Source of the DNA: UMGS692 sp963653425
Lineage (GTDB): Bacteria > Bacillota > Clostridia > Christensenellales > CAG-314
Length of the DNA: 64,000 nucleotides
Direction of reading: 5' to 3'
Assembly: GCA_963653425.1 (NCBI GenBank)
Contig: CAVJWC010000006.1
Location: forward strand, 10,050 to 74,049
The notes under the pieces were generated by a model that had not been told where the DNA came from, ran no database searches, and was given only the letters and a program-made list of their open reading frames with translations. The position numbers were made by a program, and so were the translations under genes. Shown here in pieces: positions 50,462 to 58,391 of the stretch. Position 1 is the first letter of the stretch. Each line of letters begins with the position of its first letter.

Positions 50462-51290
50462 CTTTAGCCCAAAACTCCTTTTCGGAACCTGAAATACCGA
50501 AGGCGATTTCCAACGCCTTGGTGAGTGTTTGCTGATCCATATAACGTTTCATCTGTCCGTCGTGCATAACGGAAATAATACCCGTTTCTTCGCTCACTAC
50601 GACTGCGGTAACCGTAGGATCGTTTTCGGTGATACCGAGAGCCGCTCTGTGACGGGTTCCGAGTTCTCTTGGGAGACTCTGCTTCTGGGTAAGAGGCAGA
50701 TAACAGCCCGCCGAGACTATTCTGTTGCCCCTGATGAGCATAGCTCCGTCGTGGAGAGGACAACCTTCGTAAAAGACCGTTTCGATAAGTTCTCCCGAGA
50801 TTTCCGCGTCGAGAATTGTTCCGCTTTCTTCGATATAATCGGCTACGGGCTGAGGCGTTATTATAATAAGCGCGCCCGTGTCGTTTTTGGAAAGCGTCTG
50901 ACAGCTTTTTACGATTTTTTCTATTACGGGGCGGAGTTCTTCGGGCGTAAGATCGGGACCCGACTGCAAAAGATTCTTTTCGCCCACGGAAAGCTTGAAT
51001 AAATCCCGTCTGATGTCTTTCGGAAACAGAGTCGCCGTCACTATGAAAATAAGGGCGACTTCCAGATATACGATATTCACGTCGGTGAGTACGCCGAGAG
51101 CAACGAGAGCCACGGTAACGATAACCGCGACGCAAACCACTCCCGAAAACCAACTTGCGTGATGAGTTGCAGAGTAGGCGAGAACGAACCACAAAGCTAC
51201 GGTAAGCCCCAATATTCCTATAATCGCGCCTACCAGCCGAGTAGTTCCGTATCCCAGAAACAAATCAATTATTTTTTGAAAAAAAACCAT
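50442..51290 (-). CDS. cdaA: Diadenylate cyclase, CdaA type
   Basis: Makes cyclic di-AMP from two ATP. The 282-residue protein has three N-terminal membrane helices (to about residue 85) and a DAC domain with the hallmark motifs LHDGAMLIRG (DGA) and GTRHRAALGI (RHR). I chose ATG 51290 (MVFFQKIIDLFLGYG), the normal CdaA start; an upstream in-frame Met adds 20 residues without support. CdaA usually partners CdaR and GlmM; a tiny frame overlaps its end instead. Cyclic di-AMP controls potassium and osmolyte uptake. Confidence 0.94.
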   Translation of the reverse strand: MVFFQKIIDLFLGYGTTRLVGAIIGILGLTVALWFVLAYSATHHASWFSGVVCVAVIVTVALVALGVLTDVNIVYLEVALIFIVTATLFPKDIRRDLFKLSVGEKNLLQSGPDLTPEELRPVIEKIVKSCQTLSKNDTGALIIITPQPVADYIEESGTILDAEISGELIETVFYEGCPLHDGAMLIRGNRIVSAGCYLPLTQKQSLPRELGTRHRAALGITENDPTVTAVVVSEETGIISVMHDGQMKRYMDQQTLTKALEIAFGISGSEKEFWAKDDGEIE

Positions 51291-51442
51291 CTTTCGTCCC
51301 GTCCGACCATTTCTTTTAATGATAACACAAAACGCTCGTAATTGCAACAAAAATAGCGGGTTTTACTCAAAAACCGCTCAAAACGATTTGCGCCCGTGAA
51401 AGCGTCGTTTTTTAATCGGCTTTTTAGCCGTAAAGCTTTCCG

Positions 51443-52030
51443 CTACGCAAGTTTTCCGAGAAGTTCGTCTATCTCGGCGGTAAGTTCTTCTTTTGAGCCT
51501 GCGTTACGGATAAACACGCCCTGTGCCTTTCCGTAATCGTACTGAGCCGACATACGCAACCTGACTTCTTCTTCGGTAAGTCCGCTTCGCTGTTTAACGC
51601 GTTCTATGCGAAGGTCTTCGGGCGCGGTAACTATCCACACTTCGTCGAAATCGCCCTGTCTGCCCGTTTCGAAAAGCAGAGGAACTTCTACGAAACAGAC
51701 TTTTTCTCCGCTTAAAAAGGCTTTTTCCGCAAGAGCAAAAACGCGTCCGAATATTTCGCCGTGGAAAAGAGAATTGAGTTTCTGCGTGCGTTCTTTGTCC
51801 GAAAAACAAAACCGAGCGAGTTCTCTGCGCATAAGTTTTCCGTCAACGACGAATTCGTCGCCGAAAGCCGACGCTATTTTTTTAAGGAAATCTTCCCGAC
51901 TGCTTAACTGCCGTGAAATTTCGTCCGCGTCCAGAACGGTATAGCCTTTTTCTCTTAAATATCCGCACACACTGCTTTTTCCGCTTCCTATGCCTCCCGT
52001 TATCGCGATGAGTCTGCCCTTTTGCGTCAT
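51443..52030 (-). CDS. coaE: Dephospho-CoA kinase
   Basis: Phosphorylates dephospho-CoA in the last step of coenzyme A synthesis. The 195-residue P-loop kinase has GGIGSGKSSVCGYLREKG (Walker A), DADEISRQL, VPLLFETGRQGDFDEVWIV and RSGLTEEEVRLRM, all family features. Start after AAAGGAGAAAAACG. It follows polA on the same strand after 136 bases of T-rich spacer; polA-coaE adjacency is common in Firmicutes, often with mutM between, absent here. Confidence 0.95.
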   Translation of the reverse strand: MTQKGRLIAITGGIGSGKSSVCGYLREKGYTVLDADEISRQLSSREDFLKKIASAFGDEFVVDGKLMRRELARFCFSDKERTQKLNSLFHGEIFGRVFALAEKAFLSGEKVCFVEVPLLFETGRQGDFDEVWIVTAPEDLRIERVKQRSGLTEEEVRLRMSAQYDYGKAQGVFIRNAGSKEELTAEIDELLGKLA

Positions 52031-52166
52031 TCGTTTTTCTCCTTTAAGCCCGATTTTCTTTCGTTTGTCTTTTAAGACGGAATTTCTTTCGGTTATTTTT
52101 TAACCTGAATTTCCGTTGTCTGTCCGCGTTCTGTCCGTTTGGGGAAGTCCGTTTATCGTTTCGCTT

Positions 52167-54668
52167 TTATTTGGCTTCGTTCATATCCTTTCCGCGCGAA
52201 ACGTTTACCGTTAAAGGAACGTTGAGTTTTACCGCGTTTTCCATTTCTCGTATAAGAAGGTTTTCCACCGCGGGTATTTCTTCTTCGTATGCGTCCACTA
52301 TGAGTTCGTCGTGAATCTGAAGTATCAGTCTGCTTTTCAGCTTTTCGCGTTTCATAGCCCTGTCTACGTTTATCATGGCTATTTTGATAATATCCGCCGC
52401 GCTTCCCTGAAGGGGCATGTTCATAGCCGCGCGTTCGGCAAAGCTTCTTAACCGGAAGTTCTTGGAATTGATTTCGGGAAGCATTCTCTTTCTTCCCGTA
52501 ACGGTAGTAACGAAGCCGTCGTTACGGGCTTTTTCCACGCAACCGTCCAGATAGGTCTTAATCGTCGGGTAACTTAAGAAGTAGTTTTCGATATACTTTT
52601 TCGCGTTCCCGGGGGTAAGATGAGCGTTTTGCGCGAGTCCGTATTCGCTTATTCCGTAGATTATGCCGAAGTTCACGGCTTTTGCCGTTCTTCTCATGGA
52701 AGAAGTCACAAGTTCCATAGGAACGCCGAAAATCTGCGACGCCACGAGAGCGTGAATGTCTTTGCCTTCTTTATAGGCTTCCGTAAGCACCGGGTCGCCC
52801 GAGAAACTTGCGAGAAGGCGAAGTTCTATCTGCGAGTAGTCCGCGCTTATAAGGTATCCGCAGTCCGAAACGAATATCCGTCTTATTTCCCTGCCTTCGT
52901 CCGTTCTGACGGGGATATTCTGAAGGTTGGGTTCGCTGCTACTTAGCCTTCCCGTAACCGTCTGCGTCTGATTGAAGGTGGTATGCACGAAGCCGTCTCT
53001 GACGTAGGGAAGAAGTCCGTCGATATAAGTTCCCGTGAGCTTACTGAGCTGTCTTATACGCATAATGGTTTCTATTATCGGGTGGACGCCTATAAGTCTT
53101 TCGAGATTTTCCGCGTCCGTGCTGTAACCCGTTTTGGTTTTCTTCAGTCCCTTTACGGGCAGACGAAGCCTGTCGAAAAGCACCACGGCTAACTGTTTGG
53201 GCGAAAGAACGTTGAATTCTTCTCCCGCGTATTCCCAAGCCTGACGGGTTAAAACTTCCGTCTCTTTGCGGTATTTTTCGCCGAGTTCCTTTATTACGCT
53301 TTCGTCGGCTTTTACGCCCGTTTCTTCCATTTCGAAAAGCACTTTTGAAAGCGGAAGTTCTATCTCCCTATACAGCCTTTCCGTTCCGTCCGCAACGAGT
53401 TTCCCGTCAAGCTTTTTCCTGACGGCAAAAAGATCCGACGCGGGGTGAGAAACGCCGTACTTTTCGAAAAAATCTTTCTTCGTCTGAGAAGGACGGTAAT
53501 CGGCGATGTAGTCCATAAGCGACAGGTCGTCGGTTTCGGTAAACACCGCTCCGTTTTCCTTAAACAGCCTCATATAATGTTTTCCGTCGTAAACTATAAG
53601 CTTCTTTCCTTCAAACGGAGCTAAAAGGCTTTTAAGTTCTTCTTTTCCGGCACTTAAAAAGTATTCCGTTCTTTCGTCCGTCGCGTATCGGATAGTAAAT
53701 CCGTCCTGTCTTTCTTCTGCGTCAAAGGCGATTTCACGGGCGTTTCCGAGCGTTTTCAGGATTTCTTCCGCCGTTTTGATTTCCTTTTCTACGGTTTCGA
53801 CTGCGATTTCGTCTTTATCTTCGAAAGAAAGTCTTTTTATAATCGCATTGAATTCGAGAGAAGAGAGATATTCTTTCGCTCTTAACGAAAAGACCTTTCT
53901 CAGCCTGCATTTTCCGTAATCTACGGAAACGTCGGCGTCGGTTACGATTTCTGCGAGTTTTCTCGAAAGATAACAAAGCTCTTTGCCTTCGATAAGCTTC
54001 TTTTTAACCGCGCCCTTTACGGAATCGATATTTTCGTAAATTCCGTCCACGTCGCCGTATTCGGCAAGCAGATTTTTCGCGCCTTTGTCGCCTATGCCGG
54101 GAACGCCGGGGATGTTGTCCGAACTGTCACCGCAAAGGGCTTTGTATTCGATGACCTGTCTCGGAGTAACTCCGTGGTTTTCGGGTAAAGTCGCCACGTC
54201 GTTGACTTCCACGTCGGATATTCCCTTTTTTGTGAGAAGAACGGTAGTGTTCTCTCCGACAAGCTGTAATAAATCCCTGTCGCCCGAAAGCACTACCGAC
54301 TGCATGGGCGAGCGACCCGCAAGCGTTCCTATAATGTCGTCGGCTTCCACTCCCGCTTTTTCGCAAACGGTAATATCCATCGCCGAAAGAAGTCCGTGAA
54401 GAATCGGCATCTGTTCGGCAAGATCGTCGGGCATCCCTTTGCGGTTGGCTTTATATTCGGGATAAAGCTTTTTGCGGAAGTTCTCGCCTCTCATGTCGAA
54501 AGCTACCACGGCGTGCGTAGCCTGAGTGTCGGAAACGGCTCTTAAAAGTATGTTCGTGAAGCCGTAGACCGCGTTGACGTTTTTCCCGTTTCCGGCGTTG
54601 AGGGGCGGAATTGCGTAATACGCCCTGTTGAGTATGCTGTTTCCGTCGATAAGCAAAAGTCTGTCCAT
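52167..54668 (-). CDS. polA: DNA polymerase I
   Basis: An 833-residue repair and lagging-strand polymerase. Order: 5'-3' exonuclease (1-290; LLIDGNSILNRAYY, KAGVEADDIIGTLA, CGDSSDNIPGVPGIG), a 3'-5' exonuclease-like domain (about 300-460) that keeps FDAEE but seems to lack the later acidic motifs and so is probably inactive, as in many Firmicutes, and the polymerase domain with SADYSQIELRLLA (motif A), RRTAKAVNFGIIYGIS (motif B) and LQIHDELIVDAYEEE (motif C). The gene starts without a strong site (CAGGAAATAAAA). Confidence 0.96.
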   Translation of the reverse strand: MDRLLLIDGNSILNRAYYAIPPLNAGNGKNVNAVYGFTNILLRAVSDTQATHAVVAFDMRGENFRKKLYPEYKANRKGMPDDLAEQMPILHGLLSAMDITVCEKAGVEADDIIGTLAGRSPMQSVVLSGDRDLLQLVGENTTVLLTKKGISDVEVNDVATLPENHGVTPRQVIEYKALCGDSSDNIPGVPGIGDKGAKNLLAEYGDVDGIYENIDSVKGAVKKKLIEGKELCYLSRKLAEIVTDADVSVDYGKCRLRKVFSLRAKEYLSSLEFNAIIKRLSFEDKDEIAVETVEKEIKTAEEILKTLGNAREIAFDAEERQDGFTIRYATDERTEYFLSAGKEELKSLLAPFEGKKLIVYDGKHYMRLFKENGAVFTETDDLSLMDYIADYRPSQTKKDFFEKYGVSHPASDLFAVRKKLDGKLVADGTERLYREIELPLSKVLFEMEETGVKADESVIKELGEKYRKETEVLTRQAWEYAGEEFNVLSPKQLAVVLFDRLRLPVKGLKKTKTGYSTDAENLERLIGVHPIIETIMRIRQLSKLTGTYIDGLLPYVRDGFVHTTFNQTQTVTGRLSSSEPNLQNIPVRTDEGREIRRIFVSDCGYLISADYSQIELRLLASFSGDPVLTEAYKEGKDIHALVASQIFGVPMELVTSSMRRTAKAVNFGIIYGISEYGLAQNAHLTPGNAKKYIENYFLSYPTIKTYLDGCVEKARNDGFVTTVTGRKRMLPEINSKNFRLRSFAERAAMNMPLQGSAADIIKIAMINVDRAMKREKLKSRLILQIHDELIVDAYEEEIPAVENLLIREMENAVKLNVPLTVNVSRGKDMNEAK

Positions 54669-54860
54669 TTTTATTTCCTGTATGAGTTTGTCCGCGTGTT
54701 TAATCGGATTCGTTTGCGGATTTATTCGTATTGATTTATTCGTTAAATCAGGCTGAAATATTCGTTTTTATCGGATTTATCCGAAACTGTCTAAGCTCGG
54801 ATTTTATTCGTTTTTAATCGGGGCTAAGTAGGTTTTCGCCGATTTATCCGTTTATAGTGA

Positions 54861-54882
54861 CGGGCAGATAAAAATCTGCCCG
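54861..54882 (+). other. Perfect 9-bp hairpin between polA and fba
   Basis: CGGGCAGAT (54861-54869) pairs with ATCTGCCCG (54874-54882) around AAAA, followed on the plus strand by a T-rich tract although the neighbouring genes lie on the minus strand. It may work as the fba 3' end despite the poor T tract in that direction. The rest of 54669-54901 is T-rich repeat-like spacer. Confidence 0.5.
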
Positions 54883-54901
54883 CCCTTTGTTTTTTTGTTT
54901 T

Positions 54902-55828
54902 TCAGATTTTGTCGCTGCTGCCGAGAACGTTTATGATCTTTCTCTTTACCATGTCTTTGATAGCCGTTCTTGCGGGAGCGAGATACTGACGGGGATCGAA
55001 GTGCGTGGGGTTGTTTGCGAGGTGTTCTCTTATGGTTGCCGTGCAGGCAAGTCTTATATCGCTGTCGATGTTGATCTTGCAGACAGCCATGGAAGCCGCT
55101 TTACGGAGCATATCTTCGGGAATACCCTGTGCGCCCTGCATATTTCCGCCGTACTTCTGGATAAGTTCGACGAATTCCTGAGGAACGCTCGACGAACCGT
55201 GAAGAACTATGGGGAATTCGGGAAGACGTCTGGAAACTTCTTCGAGAATGTCGAATCTGAGCTGAGCTTTGCCTTTGAACTTGAACGCGCCGTGGCTGGT
55301 GCCGATAGCTATGGCGAGAGAATCCACGCCCGTTTTCGTTACGAATTCTTCCACCTGATCGGGATCGGTGAAGAGGTGACTGTCGCTGACGACGTTTTCT
55401 TCTATGCCGGCAAGTCTTCCAAGTTCGCCTTCGACGACTACGCCGTGGTCGTGAGCGTATTCTACGACTTTACGCGTTCTTTCGATGTTTTCTTCGAAAG
55501 GCAGACTGCTTCCGTCTATCATAACCGAAGTAAATCCGTCGTCCACGCACTGTTTGCAGATTTCGAAGGTGTCGCCGTGGTCGAGGTGCATACATATGGG
55601 AAGCTCGGGTGCGTCTATAACCGCGGCTTCGATGAGTTTCTTGAGATAAATCATATTGGCGTACTTTCTTGCGCCCATAGAAATCTGAAGAATAAGGGGA
55701 GAACGGGTTTCTTTACCCGCTTCCACGATGCCCTGAATGGTTTCCATATTGTTGACGTTGAACGCTCCTATAGCGTATCCGCCGTGGTAAGCCTTTTTGA
55801 ACATTTCCGTACTTGTGACGAGTGGCAT
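54902..55828 (-). CDS. fba: Class II fructose-bisphosphate aldolase
   Basis: Zinc-dependent cleavage of fructose-1,6-bisphosphate. The 308-residue protein starts MPLVTSTEMFKKAYHGGYAI after CGGAGGAAAACAATT; the upstream in-frame extension overlaps the promoter and is rejected. Landmarks are AFNVNNMETIQGIVEAG, MHLDHGDTFE (zinc His and catalytic Asp), VEGELGRLAGIEE, GTSHGAFKFKGKAQLR and VLHGSSSVPQEF. It is divergent from gap, grouping two adjacent glycolytic steps. Confidence 0.95.
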   Translation of the reverse strand: MPLVTSTEMFKKAYHGGYAIGAFNVNNMETIQGIVEAGKETRSPLILQISMGARKYANMIYLKKLIEAAVIDAPELPICMHLDHGDTFEICKQCVDDGFTSVMIDGSSLPFEENIERTRKVVEYAHDHGVVVEGELGRLAGIEENVVSDSHLFTDPDQVEEFVTKTGVDSLAIAIGTSHGAFKFKGKAQLRFDILEEVSRRLPEFPIVLHGSSSVPQEFVELIQKYGGNMQGAQGIPEDMLRKAASMAVCKINIDSDIRLACTATIREHLANNPTHFDPRQYLAPARTAIKDMVKRKIINVLGSSDKI

Positions 55829-55926
55829 AATTGTTTTCCTCCGTTGAAAAAATTTACCTTTGGGTAATAGTCCGAATTCGGTTGCGCAAAAACGGTCTAT
55901 GGTGTATAATTCACCTGTACGGTTAA

Positions 55927-55955
55927 ATTTTACCATACCGTAGAATTAAAGTAAA
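55927..55955 (-). promoter_or_regulatory. Promoter of fba
   Basis: On the minus strand TTTACT (55950-55955), 17 bases and TAAAAT (55927-55932). This places a leader of about 95 bases ahead of the aldolase start. Confidence 0.6.
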
Positions 55956-56000
55956 ACAATTTGAACATAATTGTAATTAAAATTTATGGAGGAATAAATT

Positions 56001-57026
56001 ATGGCTAAACTCAGAATAGGTATCAACGGCTTCGGAAGAATCGGTCGTATCGTTCTTCGCGCTGCAGTTAAACGCGGTGACGTCGACGTCGTCGCTATCA
56101 ACGACCCCGGTTTCCCCGATATGAGCTATATGTGCTATATCCTTAAATACGATACTATGCACGGACGTTTCGAAGGCACGGCAGAACCTACCGAAGGCGG
56201 TATTCTCGTAAACGGCAGGAAAATCAACGTTTATAACCTCATGGACCCGGCTACTATTCCTTGGAAAGAAAACGAAGTTGACGTGGTAATAGAATCCACC
56301 GGCGTATTCACCACCATAGAAGGCGCCGAAAAACATCTTCAGGGCGGAGCCAAGAAAGTCGTTATATCCGCACCCAGCAAAGACGCTCCCATGTTCGTTA
56401 TGGGCGTTAACGAAAAAGACTATAAGGACGAGAAGATCGTTTCCAACGCAAGTTGCACCACCAACTGCCTTGCTCCTCTCGCTAAAGTTATCCACGACAA
56501 ATTCGGTATCGTAGAAGGTCTTATGACTACCGTTCACTCCACGACGGCTACGCAGAAAACCGTTGACGGTCCTTCCAAGAAAGACTGGAGAGGCGGAAGA
56601 GCGGCTTCGGGCAACATCATTCCTTCTTCGACGGGCGCTGCTAAGGCAGTAGGCAAAGTTATTCCGTCCCTTAACGGAAAGCTCACCGGTATGTCTTTCA
56701 GAGTTCCCACCCTCGACGTTTCCGTAGTAGACCTTACCGTTAACCTCGCTAAGCCCGCTACTTACGAGGAAATCAAAGCCGAAGTCAAACGCGCAAGCGA
56801 AAACGAACTCAAAGGTATTTTGGGTTACACCGAAGACGCGGTCGTTTCCAGCGACTTTTTGGGCGACACCAGAACGTCCATCTTCGACGCCGACGCAGGC
56901 ATTATGCTTTCGCCCACTTTCGTTAAACTCGTAAGCTGGTACGACAACGAAGTAGGTTACAGCAATAAGATCATCGACCTCGCTAAACATATCATGGGCA
57001 AAACCTGCTGTTGCTGTTGCAAATAA
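56001..57026 (+). CDS. gap: Glyceraldehyde-3-phosphate dehydrogenase with a poly-cysteine tail
   Basis: A 341-residue type I GAPDH: GINGFGRIGRIVLRAA (NAD site), Asp35 typical of NAD preference, catalytic SNASCTTNCLAP with Cys152, HSTTATQKTVDGPSKKDWRGGR (phosphate site) and WYDNEVGYSNKIIDL. The usual end is followed by MGKTCCCCCK: five consecutive cysteines (codons TGC/TGT alternating, 57006-57020) close the protein. I know of no GAPDH function that needs this; metal binding or redox/oligomer control is speculative. Start after TGGAGGAATAAATT. Confidence 0.96.
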   Translation: MAKLRIGINGFGRIGRIVLRAAVKRGDVDVVAINDPGFPDMSYMCYILKYDTMHGRFEGTAEPTEGGILVNGRKINVYNLMDPATIPWKENEVDVVIESTGVFTTIEGAEKHLQGGAKKVVISAPSKDAPMFVMGVNEKDYKDEKIVSNASCTTNCLAPLAKVIHDKFGIVEGLMTTVHSTTATQKTVDGPSKKDWRGGRAASGNIIPSSTGAAKAVGKVIPSLNGKLTGMSFRVPTLDVSVVDLTVNLAKPATYEEIKAEVKRASENELKGILGYTEDAVVSSDFLGDTRTSIFDADAGIMLSPTFVKLVSWYDNEVGYSNKIIDLAKHIMGKTCCCCCK

Positions 57027-57073
57027 ATCGGCGCGGTAAGCAGCGGTATTTTCAGATTTCTTCATAAGAGGGG

Positions 57074-57100
57074 GAGAAGCTTCGGCTTCTCTCTTTCTTT
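57074..57100 (+). terminator. Rho-independent terminator of gap
   Basis: GAGAAGC (57074-57080), loop TTCG, GCTTCTC (57085-57091), then a T-rich run. Confidence 0.85.
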
Positions 57101-57361
57101 TGTCTTGTTTCGGCGAATTAAAAACGATTACCGCTCGCAGGCGACAACGGACGTAAAGCCCGAGCTTTTATAAATTCACCTTTTCTGCGTTTATAATGAA
57201 ACCGAGCCGTTTGGCGTTCGTAAATTACTTTTGTGAAAAATACTTCACTTACATTTCACCGTACAGCCCCCCTCCTAATTGCTAACATACAAATTTATGT
57301 GAGCTAACCGTGTTGCTTTTGTTTGTTAAACTACTTTTTTCTGTCACAAACGTATAAATGC
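57101..57361. other. Gene-free stretch between gap and the pilin promoter
   Basis: About 260 bases with no supported gene or strong hairpin. Confidence 0.4.
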
Positions 57362-57391
57362 TTGACGAAAAGCCTGTTTTTTCCGTATAAT
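57362..57391 (+). promoter_or_regulatory. Promoter of the pilin-like gene
   Basis: TTGACG (57362-57367), 18 bases and TATAAT (57386-57391), giving a leader of about 85 bases. Confidence 0.75.
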
Positions 57392-57483
57392 AGGTTTGCG
57401 GATATATCTGTATTTGTAGTGGAACTTGGGGGTCACGCTTTTATAGGGTATTTGCGAAAAAACGAAAAGGAAAGGGGAAAAAC

Positions 57484-58074
57484 ATGAAAAAACTCAACAA
57501 AAAAGGCTTCACGCTGGTTGAATTACTGGTAGTTATCGTTATTATCGGTATTCTTGCTGCAGTTATCGTTCCCAGCGTAGCAAGCAACGTGGAAAAAGCC
57601 AACGTTTCCGCAGCAGAACAAGCTGCCAAGAACACGGTTTCCACACTTACGTCGGCTTTCTTCGATGCTTGTAATGAAACCGTTCCCGAAGATATTTATT
57701 ATACAGACGGAAAATATATAGTTCATATCAAGAGTGGTTCTCTTCAGACGAGTGATACGGTAAGTGCTGATAACTTAGAGCTTAAAGGAACAGAAGCTAC
57801 GGCTGCTAGCGAAACAGCTAATACAACGGCTGTTACTTATACAGTAGCGTTCACCAATGGTTCCGGTAGTGCTAATAGCGTTGTAACCTTAAACAATCTT
57901 AATGTAGAGAATGTTTTCATTATCGACGCAAGAACTACTACTGTTGTAGGTTATTATTACGTTAAAGCTGCTACAACTGATACTGAGCCAGCTGCCCAGT
58001 GGCACAAATACAACATCGACTCCAAAGCAGGCACGATGACGTTGGTTCTCGGAACAAAAACCACTGGTGTCTAA
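57484..58074 (+). CDS. Type IV pilin-like protein with class III signal (196 aa)
   Basis: A prepilin: short basic leader MKKLNKKG, cleavage before FTLVELLVVIVIIGILAAV with the conserved Glu5, and a helical spine EKANVSAAEQAAKNTVSTL. The C-terminal domain is Thr/Ser/Ala-rich with repeated TTAV/TAT runs and few cysteines (one). A PilD-type peptidase would process it and a type IV pilus or Com-like machine would assemble it; none of those genes are adjacent. The second half uses more A/T-ending codons than the neighbours, as in exposed, fast-changing or transferred pilins. Start after AAAGGAAAGGGGAAAAAC. Confidence 0.85.
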   Translation: MKKLNKKGFTLVELLVVIVIIGILAAVIVPSVASNVEKANVSAAEQAAKNTVSTLTSAFFDACNETVPEDIYYTDGKYIVHIKSGSLQTSDTVSADNLELKGTEATAASETANTTAVTYTVAFTNGSGSANSVVTLNNLNVENVFIIDARTTTVVGYYYVKAATTDTEPAAQWHKYNIDSKAGTMTLVLGTKTTGV

Positions 58075-58210
58075 CCCTTCGGCAAATGTCTGAAGTCGTT
58101 GGAAAATCGGACCAAAAAGACAAAATCAAAAATTAAAGACCAAAAAACGTGTGTCAACGAAAAACGGTAGTTACCCGACCGAATCACCCTTTGACCACAA
58201 CGGTAAAGAA

Positions 58211-58242
58211 AATCCACTCCCTTTCGGAAGTGGATTTTTTTG
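58211..58242 (+). terminator. Rho-independent terminator of the pilin-like gene
   Basis: AATCCACT (58211-58218) pairs with AGTGGATT (58229-58236), followed by a T run. The next 150 bases to the mgtE end are T-rich repeat-like filler (GCGTTTATTTG, GGGTTTATTCG) without a gene. Confidence 0.85.
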
Positions 58243-58391
58243 TGTCTTTTCGTTTGCGTTCGACTTCGTTTTTATTCGCGTGCGTTTGCGTTTATTTGTT
58301 TTTGCTTTTATTTGGGTTTATTCGTTCTTATGTTTATTCGTCTTTATCGTTCAGCCTCGGCGTAAAGTCAAGGCTGAAAGCCGAAAGTCTT

